Below the pieces are notes generated by a model. The model was not told the origin of the DNA. It did no database searches and saw only the letters and a list, made by a program, of their open reading frames with translations. A DNA stretch of 64,000 nucleotides, taken from the NCBI GenBank assembly GCA_028287305.1, contig JAQBPX010000002.1, forward strand, positions 310,001 through 374,000. Direction: 5' to 3'. The translations under genes and the position numbers were made by a program. The stretch comes from Gemmatimonadota bacterium. Lineage in GTDB: Bacteria > Gemmatimonadota > Gemmatimonadetes > Gemmatimonadales > Gemmatimonadaceae. Below are positions 1 through 8,814 of this stretch, piece by piece; position 1 is the stretch's first letter, and each line of letters starts with the position of its first letter.

Positions 1-676
1 TGAAGATCCCCGCTCCCGTCGTATAGTGCGGGTTCACGCGCAGGAAGTACTTCACGGTCTCCCGCTCCGAGCTGCGCCAGTACGCTTCCTCCTGCTCGAG
101 CGTCTTCGTGCCGATGTAGTAGCCGCGGACGAGCGGGTGCGCCGGGTCGTAGATCGACTCCGGGCTGGCATGCACGTCCGCGAGCTTGCGCATGAAGGCG
201 ACCTGCTCAGGCGGCGTCGGCTGGTCCCATCGTGGCCAGTACTCGATGGCGTACCGCGTGAAGAGCGAGTACGACGACGGATGCAGCAGCATGCCCACAT
301 AGAAGATGTCCCGGTTCGGATGCCGCAGCATCTCGGCCAGGAGTGTCTTCAATCCGAGTGTGATGGTGGACGAGCCGCCACGGTACGCGCGGAGGAAGCC
401 CGCGTGCGAGTTGAAGGCTGCGAACTTCCGGCCGTTCCGCTCGCCGTAGTCCACCGTGACCTTGAAGAAGCCGACGACCTGACCCGCCGCGTTGCGGAAG
501 ATGCGGATCTTCAGGACGTCGGGCTGGGCACGGGCGATGTTGTTGAAGAGCCGCTCGCGGTCCTTCACGAGGAACACCTGGCTGACGATGTCCACGTATT
601 CCTGTGCCAGGCGCGCGCGCGCTTCCGGCTCCATCGCCAGCGGTGAGTACTCCCGCGAGGCCAGGCGTGCGCTCAT
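1..676 (-). CDS. Unknown protein, C-terminus beyond the left edge
   Basis: The frame opens with ATG at 676 and runs off the window, giving about 225 residues without a stop. The start overlaps the stop of the upstream patatin gene as ATGA, so the two are translationally coupled. I do not recognise the family with confidence. The stretch VVGFFKVTVDYGERNGRKF, followed further on by RDIFYVGMLLHPSSYSLF, looks like a beta-strand/helix alternation of a GNAT-type acyltransferase core, but no acetyl-CoA loop is plain. No signal peptide or membrane segment is seen. The context suggests a partner of the cNMP-gated lipid hydrolase; an acyl-transfer role would be inference only. Confidence 0.7.
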   Translation of the reverse strand, partial: MSARLASREYSPLAMEPEARARLAQEYVDIVSQVFLVKDRERLFNNIARAQPDVLKIRIFRNAAGQVVGFFKVTVDYGERNGRKFAAFNSHAGFLRAYRGGSSTITLGLKTLLAEMLRHPNRDIFYVGMLLHPSSYSLFTRYAIEYWPRWDQPTPPEQVAFMRKLADVHASPESIYDPAHPLVRGYYIGTKTLEQEEAYWRSSERETVKYFLRVNPHYTTGAGIF

Positions 677-2439
677 CGGCTGAACGCCGAGAGGTCGGCG
701 TGCGCGAGTTGCTCCCTGGCGAGAAGGTAGCCCTTCTCGGCGATCGCCTCGATCGCACTGAATCGCGAGGGCGGGTACTCGGCGACGTCGAAGGAGAAGT
801 GGAGGTCCGCCTCGGCGCTGCGGCGGTCGCCGGAAACGCTTCCGACGGTCGCGGTGCGATAGAGGATGTCGACGATCGACGGCAGGCGCGCGCTCGTGCG
901 GAAGGGATTCAGGCGGTGCCAGAGCATCGACCAGCCGGAATCCACGCGATCGTTCCAGGAAAGGTCCACGGGCGCCATGCTCCGCACGCCGGCGTCCACG
1001 CTGATCACGCTGCCGGCATAATGCCGCATGAAGACGCCCATCGGTGAGTTGCTCAACACGCCCCCGTCCACAAGGAGGTCGCCATCCACGAACAGCGGCG
1101 GGCCGATCCCCGGGATCGTGCCGCTCGCCCTGACCGCACGCCACAATGATCCACTGCGATGAAACTCCTGTCGCGCGTGGGTGAGGTTGGTGGACGTGCA
1201 GGAGAAGGGAATGGGCAGGTCCTCGATATCCTGCTCGCCGAGCGCGTCGCGCACCAGCGTCTGCAGCTTTCGCCCGCGCACGAGGGCCATCGCGGGGAAG
1301 GTGAAGTCCGACAGCGGCTTTCCGTCCACCCAGATCCGGCGATTCTGCTCGATCATCTTCTCGCAGCTCAGCCCCATGCTGTGCTGCGCGGCGATCAGCG
1401 CGCCCATGCTGGTCCCACAGACACGGTCGATGGGGATCCCCGCCTCCTGCAGCGCACGGATCACGCCGATCTGGACGAAGCTGTGCGCCGCCCCTCCGCT
1501 CAGGACGAGATTGTTCGCCCTGCCGGTCACGATTCTCGACAGTCGCTGGAAGTCCGCGGGTTGGTCCTTCCGCACGTGATACACCTCGTGCAGTGCGAAG
1601 CGCTCCCGCCAGCGCGTGCTGAAGGTGTCGCGCCGGAACGAATGGCCGTGCAGGAGCACGAGGTCTGCAGGCGTGCGGCCCAGCACGGCACCCTGCGTCG
1701 CCGCGGCCGGGTTCTCTTCGGCATTCGCCAACAGCAACACCCGATCCCCCTGCCGGATGCAGCGCTCCTGCCACTCCTCCGACCCGAAGGGACAGACCAG
1801 CAGCACATGGGAGAATCGGTCTTCCTGCGCGTGCAGGTACGCGTTGAAGTCGGCGACGTTACTCTCCGACTGCCTGATGACGCCCACCGATCCGAGCAAC
1901 GTGAGCGCCGCCTCGAGCTTGCGCGACGCGGCGTCCAGGTCGACCGACGGCGTCGCGGCAGCCAGCACGATGGTGGACAGCTTCCTGTCAACCTTCGCGC
2001 CGTGCAGTGCGGCATCCAGCCGGTCGATGATGATGCGCGTGATGTTGAGCGCCGCCGACGGGCTCGTGCGCAGCAGGTCGGCGAACGTCTCGCTCGAGCA
2101 GCGGATGAGGTCCGAATCGCGCTCTGCCGTGACATTGGCGGAGACCGTGCGATGCCCGATGAGCGACATCTCTCCCACGCCCTGGCCCGCACTGACATGT
2201 CCCACCTGGCGCTCGGTGCCATCGGCATCGTCGACGGACACCTTCAAGCGGCCATGCACCAGCATGTAGAAGTGGGTGCCGACATCTCCCTGCTGGAGAA
2301 TGCGCTGGCCCCCTTCGACCGTCATCCACTCGAAGGGAGGATGGAGGTTCTCGAGGGTCGCTACATCGATGCCGGCGAACAGCGCCGACCCGAGCAGGTG
2401 CTCCACCAGGGACTGGCGTGTGTGCCCTGTGGTCGACAT
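673..2439 (-). CDS. Cyclic-nucleotide-binding patatin-like phospholipase (NTE type)
   Basis: This 588-residue protein probably hydrolyses phospholipid or lysophospholipid esters under control of a cyclic nucleotide. Residues about 15-140 form a cNMP-binding (Crp-type) domain with the GVGEMSLIG segment. A middle region (150-300) resembles the linker seen in neuropathy-target-esterase relatives. The patatin domain follows from about 310: an oxyanion-type turn (LSGGAAHS), the nucleophile elbow GTSMG with Ser344, and the DGG dyad motif with Asp458. I chose ATG at 2439 because it opens directly before the cNMP domain; an in-frame start at 2583 would add 48 low-complexity residues. Its stop overlaps the start of the next gene. 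Family and fold are clear; substrate and activating nucleotide are not. Confidence 0.9.
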   Translation of the reverse strand: MSTTGHTRQSLVEHLLGSALFAGIDVATLENLHPPFEWMTVEGGQRILQQGDVGTHFYMLVHGRLKVSVDDADGTERQVGHVSAGQGVGEMSLIGHRTVSANVTAERDSDLIRCSSETFADLLRTSPSAALNITRIIIDRLDAALHGAKVDRKLSTIVLAAATPSVDLDAASRKLEAALTLLGSVGVIRQSESNVADFNAYLHAQEDRFSHVLLVCPFGSEEWQERCIRQGDRVLLLANAEENPAAATQGAVLGRTPADLVLLHGHSFRRDTFSTRWRERFALHEVYHVRKDQPADFQRLSRIVTGRANNLVLSGGAAHSFVQIGVIRALQEAGIPIDRVCGTSMGALIAAQHSMGLSCEKMIEQNRRIWVDGKPLSDFTFPAMALVRGRKLQTLVRDALGEQDIEDLPIPFSCTSTNLTHARQEFHRSGSLWRAVRASGTIPGIGPPLFVDGDLLVDGGVLSNSPMGVFMRHYAGSVISVDAGVRSMAPVDLSWNDRVDSGWSMLWHRLNPFRTSARLPSIVDILYRTATVGSVSGDRRSAEADLHFSFDVAEYPPSRFSAIEAIAEKGYLLAREQLAHADLSAFSR

Positions 2440-2609
2440 CGGCTTCCAGGGCGCGGGAGGATGAATGGGGCACGATCGGCTTCCTGGCGCCGACGAAACT
2501 GGCAGTGTTGCCCGATGACCCGCCGTTCTCAAGGTAAGTGCTGGTGTCGGTGTGTGAATACGCCGTAACTTGGCGAACCGCACCGATTCAGACCCGAACC
2601 CACGCCTTC

Positions 2610-2984
2610 ATGTCCAGTCGCATCGCTCCCGCCGTGCTCAGTCTGGCCGCGCTGGCGCTCGCCGGCGCCCTCCTGCTGACTGCGGCACATGCCCACGCAT
2701 CGACCACGAACAAGGTCAGCTCCGCGCCGACAGGCACCTCCGGCACTGGTGCTGTTATCGTCAGGACGCAGACCAACAATGTGGGCGTTGCGGTCGCCAT
2801 GTGCCCTGCCAACATGAGCGTGACCGGTGGCGGCAGCAGCAGCGGCGTCGGCTATGTCATCGCCTCTTACCCGATTGACGCCGCCGGCGCCGAGGCCCAA
2901 ACCGGCGCGCACGCGAAGGGCTGGCGGGTGGTGAACTCTTCTGCGAGGAATCATGCCACCGCTTGGGTGATCTGCGCGCCCTAG
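2610..2984 (+). CDS. Small secreted protein, unknown function
   Basis: The 124-residue product starts at ATG 2610, giving a textbook signal peptide (SSRIAP, a long Ala/Leu core, cleavage near AHAHA). The mature part is about 95 residues with two cysteines, one in AMCPANM and one in WVICAP, separated by Gly/Ser-rich strands. The pattern C-P..., V-T-G-G-G, S-Y-P, G-W-R-V, N, A-W-V-I-C-A recalls one repeat unit of small beta-rich exported proteins seen in actinobacteria and others; this is a likeness from memory, not a family call. A longer upstream start (2538) would bury the signal peptide. It converges on queG and shares the CTAG at 2981-2984 with it for both stops. Confidence 0.75.
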   Translation: MSSRIAPAVLSLAALALAGALLLTAAHAHASTTNKVSSAPTGTSGTGAVIVRTQTNNVGVAVAMCPANMSVTGGGSSSGVGYVIASYPIDAAGAEAQTGAHAKGWRVVNSSARNHATAWVICAP

Positions 2985-3964
2985 GATTCCTCGGAGCCGA
3001 TGGTACCGAGCACCACTGCGGCGTTGCGTTTCAGTCCAGGTAATTTCGCCCGCTTCATCGGCGACCCCTTGAACTCCGCGCGAAATCGCTCGTCGTCCAG
3101 CTCCACCAGGTCATGCGCGAGCGTTCGCGCATCCTTGCCGGCGATGAATGGCCGCGGCGCGAACGCGGGCTCCTTGAGCTCGCGCGCGAAGCTCACGTTC
3201 CACGGGCACACGTCCTGGCAGATGTCGCAGCCGTACACCAGCTCGTTGCCGGCGATCGCCTCGCGAAATTCGTCGGGGATCTCCCCCTTCAGCTCGATCG
3301 TGAGATAGCTGATGCATCGCCGCGCATCCAGCTCGCGCGGCGCCACGATGGCCTGCGTGGGGCACGCGTCGATGCAGCGCATGCAGCTGCCGCAGCGGTC
3401 CGCCTCGAAAGGCGCATCGGGCACCAGCTCGAGGTTCAGCACCAGCGCGCCGAGGAAGAAGAACGAGCCTAGCGTCGGGTTCAGCAGGTTGGTGTTCTTG
3501 CCCTGCCAGCCGAGACCCGCGCGCTGCGCCAGGTCGCGCTCGAGGATCGGGCCGGTGTCCACGTACGACTTGCCGCTCACCTCGCGCCCAAGGTGCTCGC
3601 CGAGCAGCGCGCGCAGTCGGTCGAGTCGCTCGACCATCACGTCATGGTAATCGTCACCGCGGGCGTATCTCGCGACGGGACCAGTCGGCTCCTTGCCGCC
3701 GTAGTCGAGGGCGACCACGATCGCGCTCTGCGCGCCGGCGTAAGGGAGGCGAGTGTCGCGTCGCTTCTCGGCCCCACGCACCAGGTACGACATCTCGCCG
3801 GCGCGCCCCTCGGCCAGCCAGTGTTCGAACTCGGGGGCGGTGGCGGCGGGGCCCAGGGTGGTGATGCCCACCAGGTCGAAGCCGAGGGCGAGGGCCTGTG
3901 CCTTCAGCCATGGCTCAACGGCAACGGCAGATCCCTCGCTTCGCTCAGGATGACCCAGGGTCAT
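2981..3964 (-). CDS. queG: Epoxyqueuosine reductase QueG
   Basis: QueG carries out the last step of queuosine synthesis, reducing epoxyqueuosine in tRNA to queuosine with cobalamin and two [4Fe-4S] clusters. The 327 residues show the catalytic segment SYVDTGPILER (Asp136), a first ferredoxin cluster motif CGSCMRCIDAC (Cys191/194/197/201), Cys217, and the second motif CDICQDVCPW (Cys246/249/253). The ATG at 3964 overlaps the stop of the small upstream gene as ATGA, which supports this start, and no other start codon lies before the conserved region. Oddly, residues 4-13 are encoded by a dispersed intergenic repeat (3928-3954), so the N-terminus appears to be repeat-derived. The enzyme core is complete. 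Confidence 0.95.
   Translation of the reverse strand: MTLGHPERSEGSAVAVEPWLKAQALALGFDLVGITTLGPAATAPEFEHWLAEGRAGEMSYLVRGAEKRRDTRLPYAGAQSAIVVALDYGGKEPTGPVARYARGDDYHDVMVERLDRLRALLGEHLGREVSGKSYVDTGPILERDLAQRAGLGWQGKNTNLLNPTLGSFFFLGALVLNLELVPDAPFEADRCGSCMRCIDACPTQAIVAPRELDARRCISYLTIELKGEIPDEFREAIAGNELVYGCDICQDVCPWNVSFARELKEPAFAPRPFIAGKDARTLAHDLVELDDERFRAEFKGSPMKRAKLPGLKRNAAVVLGTIGSEES
3928..3954 (-). repeat. GTCATCCTGAGCGAAGC-type dispersed repeat inside queG
   Basis: Read on the minus strand this begins GTCATCCTGAGCGAAGC and continues GAGGGATCT, then CTGCCGTTGCCGTTG up to 3916. Near-identical copies lie at 45984-46009 and 60888-60913, and diverged ones at 28051-28080 and 28321-28348. Here it is translated as HPERSEGS near the QueG N-terminus. 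Directly before it, TGACCC-A-GGGTCA (3951-3963) is a perfect palindrome spanning the stop of the upstream gene and abutting the queG start. Confidence 0.85.
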
Positions 3965-4206
3965 TCCTTCACCGCCCAGCGCGCGTAGCGGATCACGTCC
4001 TCCGCAGGCGGAATGGCGTCGTAGGCGCCATAGGCGGTGTGCATGCGCCACCGGACGTACTCGCCACTGGGCACCGGCAGGAATGGCGGCTGCTTCCACC
4101 AGTCGCGTCTGCGGAAGCGCCATGCCACCCGGAGCAGGGAGGTCGCCACATGCGGACTGCGCAGTGAGCGCGCCACGAGCGTGAGGAGGAGCCGGGACCA
4201 GGACAC
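3961..4206 (-). CDS. Small basic protein of unknown function, coupled to queG
   Basis: An 81-residue product from a GTG start at 4206, ending in a TGA that overlaps the queG ATG by four bases. It is rich in Arg and Trp (FRRRDWWKQPPFLPVPSGEYVRWRMHTAYG) and ends with an acidic-basic segment (PPAEDVIRYARWAVKE). There is no signal peptide and no known motif. The pattern looks like a real, compact domain rather than a shadow frame, and the overlap with queG supports translation. A role linked to tRNA modification is only guilt by association. Confidence 0.65.
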   Translation of the reverse strand: MSWSRLLLTLVARSLRSPHVATSLLRVAWRFRRRDWWKQPPFLPVPSGEYVRWRMHTAYGAYDAIPPAEDVIRYARWAVKE

Positions 4207-4243
4207 CCCTCAATCTAGGCATTCCGGCTATGTTGAACGGAGT

Positions 4244-6217
4244 ATGCGCGCACCTCGCCCGGACGCGGACGCCCCAGTGGCGCCGACGCACGTCGACCGT
4301 CTGGGCGCCCTGGCGTCCCCGGTGATCGCTGCGCTCACGGAGGGCATCGTGGTGCTCGACGCGCAGGGAATCGTGCTTGCCGTGAACCTTGCCGGCGAGC
4401 AGATCCTCGGCGCTCCTGCCTCGATGATGGTCGGCGCGCCCCTGGTCGAGCTTCCCTGGACGGCGTTCGACATCCACGGTGCGCGGGTTCCGCGTGAGTC
4501 GCATCCGATCATGCTCGCGCTCACTTCGGGTGACGAGCAAGGCGAGCGACTGCTGCGCTATCCCCGTCCGGATGGAGACACTCGCTGGATTTCCACGTCA
4601 GCGCGGCCGCTCCGGGATGCCACCGGCGCGCTCGCCGGCGCCGTGGCTTCCTTCCGGGACGTGTCGATGCACCTGAGCGCGCAAACCCTGTTGCGCGAGA
4701 GTGAGGAACAGTATCGCGCGCTGTTCGAGCGAAACGGCGCGGTCCAGCTGATCACTGATGCCGCGACGGAGCGCATCCTGTCGGTGAACCCGGCAGCGCT
4801 CTCGTTCTACGGATTTTCTCGCGAAAAACTCGAGGGTGCGCACGTCAGCCTGCTGAACGGACTGGCGCCTGCCTCGTCGACCCCACTCATGAATGAAATC
4901 GTGGCGGGCCGGCTGACCATGGTCCGTCGCCGTCACATTCTCGCCTCCGGCGAGTCGCGTGAGGTCGAGATGTTCACGACTCCGCTCCACGTGGGCGGGC
5001 GAACCGTGATCCACTCGATCATCACCGACATCTCGCCGCGCCTCGAGGCGGAGGCCGCGCAGGCGCGGCTGGCGGCGATCCTCGATGCCACGCCTGACAT
5101 CGTGGGCATGTTCGACCCCAGCGGCCGGCTCTTCTACGCGAACCAGGCGGGGCGCCGCGCCATGGGCCTTCCCGACTCGCCGGATGCGGAGATCCCCGCC
5201 GACGCCATCCAGCGGGGCCACTCGAGCGAGGACGCTGCACTCGTACTGGTGAAGGCGACCGCCGTGGCCCGACGCGAGGGCACCTGGCGGGGCGAGACGA
5301 CACTCCTCAATGCCGACGGCACCAGCCGCGTGATGTCGCAAACGGTCATCGCCCATCATGACCAGGCGGGAGAGGTCAGCCACTTCTCGAGCATCCTGCA
5401 CGACGTGAGCGAGATGCGGAAGACCGAGGAGCTGCTCCGCGAGCAGGCCGAGGAGCTCGAGCACCAGTCCGAGGAACTGGCGCATCAAGCCGAGGAATTG
5501 CTGGAGGCACGCGACGCCGCGGAATCCGCCAATCACACCAAGTCGCGGTTCCTGGCGCAGATGAGCCACGAGCTGCGCACTCCGCTCACCGCCATCATCG
5601 GCTTCTCGCGCGTGCTGGAGTCGAACCGGGAGGCGCACCTCTCGGAAAAGGAGGTCCTCTACGCCAGCCGAATCTCGACGAATGCGCTGCGCCTGCTCAC
5701 GCTGATCAACGACCTGCTGGACCTCTCCAAGGTGGAGTCCGGTCACATGGAGATGGAATGGTCGGAGGTGGACGTGGCCGCCCTCGCGACCGAGGTCGTG
5801 GCGGACATGGACGCGCGCGCGCGGACCACCGGGGTCGAACTCCTGCTTCGTGCGGATCCATCCGCGCGAAGGTTGCGCGCCGACGAGCAGAAGCTCCGCC
5901 AGGTGCTGCTCAACCTGGTGGGCAATGCGCTCAAGTTCACCGCGCAGGGGTCCGTGACGGTCTCCCTGCACCTGGATGCCGACGGCAGGCCGGTCGCGCT
6001 CGACGTGGACGACACGGGGCTCGGCATCGACGCGGCCAACCTCCTCTCCGTCTTCGAGCCCTTTGCGCAAGAGGACGAGAGCATCTCGCGCCGATTCGGC
6101 GGCACGGGCCTGGGGCTCGCCATCTCGAGGCAGCTCTGCGAGATGATGGGATTCACCATCGAACTCACCAGCACGCTCGGCAAGGGGTCACGGTTCCGGG
6201 TGCGATTCGACGCATAG
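4244..6217 (+). CDS. Multi-PAS sensor histidine kinase
   Basis: A soluble sensor kinase of 657 residues without membrane segments. Three PAS-like domains are seen at roughly 15-140, 145-265 and 270-390, each with the N-box style ILDATPDIVGMFD or VNPAALSFYGFS features. A Glu-rich coiled coil (EELLREQAEELEHQ and on, about 390-430) leads to the HisKA dimerisation helix with phospho-acceptor His442 in SHELRTPL. The HATPase domain has the N box (GNALKF, Asn561), DDTGLGID and GGTGLGLAIS. There is no receiver domain and no response regulator next to it, so it is an orphan kinase here. ATG 4244 was chosen because the longer frame from 4037 begins in low-complexity sequence. It is divergent from the queG pair, 37 nt away. 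Confidence 0.93.
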   Translation: MRAPRPDADAPVAPTHVDRLGALASPVIAALTEGIVVLDAQGIVLAVNLAGEQILGAPASMMVGAPLVELPWTAFDIHGARVPRESHPIMLALTSGDEQGERLLRYPRPDGDTRWISTSARPLRDATGALAGAVASFRDVSMHLSAQTLLRESEEQYRALFERNGAVQLITDAATERILSVNPAALSFYGFSREKLEGAHVSLLNGLAPASSTPLMNEIVAGRLTMVRRRHILASGESREVEMFTTPLHVGGRTVIHSIITDISPRLEAEAAQARLAAILDATPDIVGMFDPSGRLFYANQAGRRAMGLPDSPDAEIPADAIQRGHSSEDAALVLVKATAVARREGTWRGETTLLNADGTSRVMSQTVIAHHDQAGEVSHFSSILHDVSEMRKTEELLREQAEELEHQSEELAHQAEELLEARDAAESANHTKSRFLAQMSHELRTPLTAIIGFSRVLESNREAHLSEKEVLYASRISTNALRLLTLINDLLDLSKVESGHMEMEWSEVDVAALATEVVADMDARARTTGVELLLRADPSARRLRADEQKLRQVLLNLVGNALKFTAQGSVTVSLHLDADGRPVALDVDDTGLGIDAANLLSVFEPFAQEDESISRRFGGTGLGLAISRQLCEMMGFTIELTSTLGKGSRFRVRFDA

Positions 6218-6382
6218 CGGCAGCCTGGCGCTCCTCCCCCGCGAAGGAGGCAACGCCAGCTCACTACCCGCCCGCTATCTTTCGAACCGCATGAACACAC
6301 CATTCCTCGCCCGGCGGGACTCCTGACGGACGTCGGCATCGATCCCGCCCAGCGCGTCCACCCGGCGCTGCAGTCCCGATTC

Positions 6383-8806
6383 GTGCCCCACGTTCGCGAG
6401 CGCGGCGCGCACTACCACCGCGAGGGACGCGTCCGCCTGGTGGAGGTGGAGGCCGACCGCATCGAGGCCGGGGTGCGTGGTGGGGTGCTCTACCTGGTGG
6501 TGCTGCAGCGTCGCGACGACGGCGCCCTCGAGATGACCTGCACCTGCCCGCACTACGCGCAGTACGGCGACGGGTGCAAGCACATCTGGGCCACGATCCT
6601 CTACGTCGCCGAGTTCGGGCACGTGCTCGTCACGTCCTCGCCCGATGCCGAGGTCCAGGCCGAGCTCCCTGACGGAATGCAGGCGTCGCACGTCACCGCG
6701 CGCCCGCGGCTGCAGATCGAGCCACGTCAGCACCGCTGGCAGGGCGACACCATGGAGGGGTTCCTGACGTTCGAGTATGGCGACCTCATTGTCGATCCTC
6801 GCACGCCGGGAAACGTGGTGCTGAGCGACGACGCGGGCGTCGCCATCCTGCGCGACCGAGAGCTGGAATTCTCGTCGGTCGCGCGACTCGCCCGCGCGGG
6901 CTTCCGCCGCGAGGGCGGGCATGGCGCGCAGCGCACGGTGTACCGCATCGCGCACTCGCGCATGATGCCGGCCGCGCTCGGCCTGGTGGCCGAGGGCTGG
7001 GACGTGCACATCGAGGGGCGCGCGGTGCGGCAGGGACGCTCGCTGTCGCTCAGGGTGCGTTCCGGAGTCGACTGGTTCGACGTGGACGCCGAGACGGACT
7101 TCGGCAACATGCACGTCAGCTTTCCCGAACTGCTCGTCGCGCTCCGCAAGGGACAGCGCTCGCTCACCCTGGCCGATGGCTCGCTCGCCATCCTGCCCGC
7201 AGAGTGGACCGCGCGACTCGCGCCGCTCGTGGGCTTCGGCACGGTCACGGCGAAGGGCGTTCGCTTCGGCACGCGGCAGGCGGCGCTGCTCGACGCCCTG
7301 CTCGCCGCCCTGCCTGATGTCGAGAGCGACGAGCTGTTCGAGCGCGCCCGGAAGGAGCTCCCGCGGTTCGCCGGCGTGGTTCCCCTTGATCCGCCCGCCC
7401 ACTTCGTGGGGCACCTTCGCCCCTACCAGCGCGAGGGACTCGGCTGGCTCGACTCACTGGGCCGCCTGGGATTCGGCGGCATCCTGGCCGACGACATGGG
7501 ACTCGGCAAGACGGTGCAGGCGCTGGCGCTGCTCGAGCGCCGTCGCGAGGCGGGAGCGGGGGCGTCGCTCGTGGTGGTGCCGCGCTCGCTCGTGTTCAAC
7601 TGGGAAGAGGAGGCAGCGCGCTTCACGCCGAAGCTGCGTGTGCTCGTACATCACGGCGCGCGCCGCAAGCTGCCGCCCGACCTGAGCGCGCACCACGACG
7701 TGGTGATCACGACGTATGCGACGCTGCGGCTGGACGTGCTCGCGATGCAGCGCGTCGAGTTCGACCACGTGATCCTGGATGAAGCACAGGCGATCAAGAA
7801 CCCCGCGACTGCCACCGCGAAGGCGACGCGACTGTTGCGCGCGAAGCACCGGCTGGCGATGAGCGGAACGCCGATCGAGAACCGGCTCTCTGAGCTCTGG
7901 AGCCTGTTCGAGTTCACGAACCCGGGCATGCTCGGCGCGTCGTCGGCCTTTCGCGCCGTGACGAAGACGGCGGATTCCGATGAGGACGGCGACGACCGCT
8001 CCACGGAGACGCGCGCCGCGATCGCGCGCGTGGTAGGCCCCTTCATCCTGCGCCGCACCAAGCTGCAGGTCGCGCCGGAGCTGCCGCCCCGCGAGGAGCA
8101 GACGCTGTGGGTGGACCTCAGCCGCACTGAGCGGAAGCTCTACGACGAGCTGCGCGACCACTATCGCGACTCGCTGCGGGGTCGCATCGAGCGCGGCGGG
8201 ATGAATCGTGCGCGGATGCACATCCTCGAGGCGATCCTGCGGCTGCGCCAGGCCGCCTGTCATCCGGGGCTCGTGGATCCCAGCCGCGTGTCGGAGCCGA
8301 GCAGCAAGCTCGACGTCCTGGTGTCGCGACTGATCGAGGCGCGGAGCGAGGGGCACAAGTCGCTGGTATTCTCGCAGTTCACGTCGCTGCTGGCGATCGT
8401 GCGCACGCAGCTGGACGCCGAGGGAATTCCCTACGAATACCTCGATGGCCGCACGAAGGATCGCAAGGCGCGCGTGGACCGCTTCCAGGAGGACGCGGAG
8501 ATCCCGGTGTTCCTGATCAGCCTCAAGGCGGGCGGACTGGGACTCAACCTCACGGCCGCGGACTACGTGTTCCTGCTCGATCCGTGGTGGAATCCGGCGG
8601 TGGAAGCACAGGCGATCGACCGCGCGCACCGCATCGGCCAGTCACGCCACGTCTTCGCCGCGCGACTCGTGTCGCGCGGTACGATCGAGGAGAAGGTGCT
8701 CGAGCTGCAGCGCGGCAAGCGCGAGCTGGCCGACGCCATCGTGCGCGCCGACGAGGGCGTCGTGTCGAAGCTCACGCGTGAGGACGTGGAGATGCTGCTG
8801 GGGTAG
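6383..8806 (+). CDS. SWIM zinc-finger SNF2-family helicase
   Basis: An ATP-dependent DNA translocase of 807 residues. It opens with a SWIM zinc motif (Cys53-x-Cys55 and Cys65-x-His67, in CTCPHYAQYGDGCKH), then a middle domain, then the SNF2 motor: motif I DDMGLGKT (370-377), motif II DEAQ (466-469), SGTPIENRL, and the helicase C lobe with FSQFTSLL, GGLGLNL and DRAHRIGQ. The GTG at 6383 is the only usual start in frame, but the frame upstream (for example TDVGIDPAQRVHPALQSRF) also reads like protein, so the true start may be upstream at a rare codon such as CTG 6323. A tiny open frame (6291-6326) precedes it. Probable role: chromatin or RNA-polymerase remodelling or repair; the partner is not known. 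Confidence 0.92.
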   Translation: MPHVRERGAHYHREGRVRLVEVEADRIEAGVRGGVLYLVVLQRRDDGALEMTCTCPHYAQYGDGCKHIWATILYVAEFGHVLVTSSPDAEVQAELPDGMQASHVTARPRLQIEPRQHRWQGDTMEGFLTFEYGDLIVDPRTPGNVVLSDDAGVAILRDRELEFSSVARLARAGFRREGGHGAQRTVYRIAHSRMMPAALGLVAEGWDVHIEGRAVRQGRSLSLRVRSGVDWFDVDAETDFGNMHVSFPELLVALRKGQRSLTLADGSLAILPAEWTARLAPLVGFGTVTAKGVRFGTRQAALLDALLAALPDVESDELFERARKELPRFAGVVPLDPPAHFVGHLRPYQREGLGWLDSLGRLGFGGILADDMGLGKTVQALALLERRREAGAGASLVVVPRSLVFNWEEEAARFTPKLRVLVHHGARRKLPPDLSAHHDVVITTYATLRLDVLAMQRVEFDHVILDEAQAIKNPATATAKATRLLRAKHRLAMSGTPIENRLSELWSLFEFTNPGMLGASSAFRAVTKTADSDEDGDDRSTETRAAIARVVGPFILRRTKLQVAPELPPREEQTLWVDLSRTERKLYDELRDHYRDSLRGRIERGGMNRARMHILEAILRLRQAACHPGLVDPSRVSEPSSKLDVLVSRLIEARSEGHKSLVFSQFTSLLAIVRTQLDAEGIPYEYLDGRTKDRKARVDRFQEDAEIPVFLISLKAGGLGLNLTAADYVFLLDPWWNPAVEAQAIDRAHRIGQSRHVFAARLVSRGTIEEKVLELQRGKRELADAIVRADEGVVSKLTREDVEMLLG

Positions 8807-8814
8807 CGCAGTCG

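Noticed and set aside
1159-2568. A 469-codon plus-strand frame over the patatin gene
   Set aside because: Low-complexity Arg/Gln/His composition and complete overlap with a clear phospholipase on the other strand.
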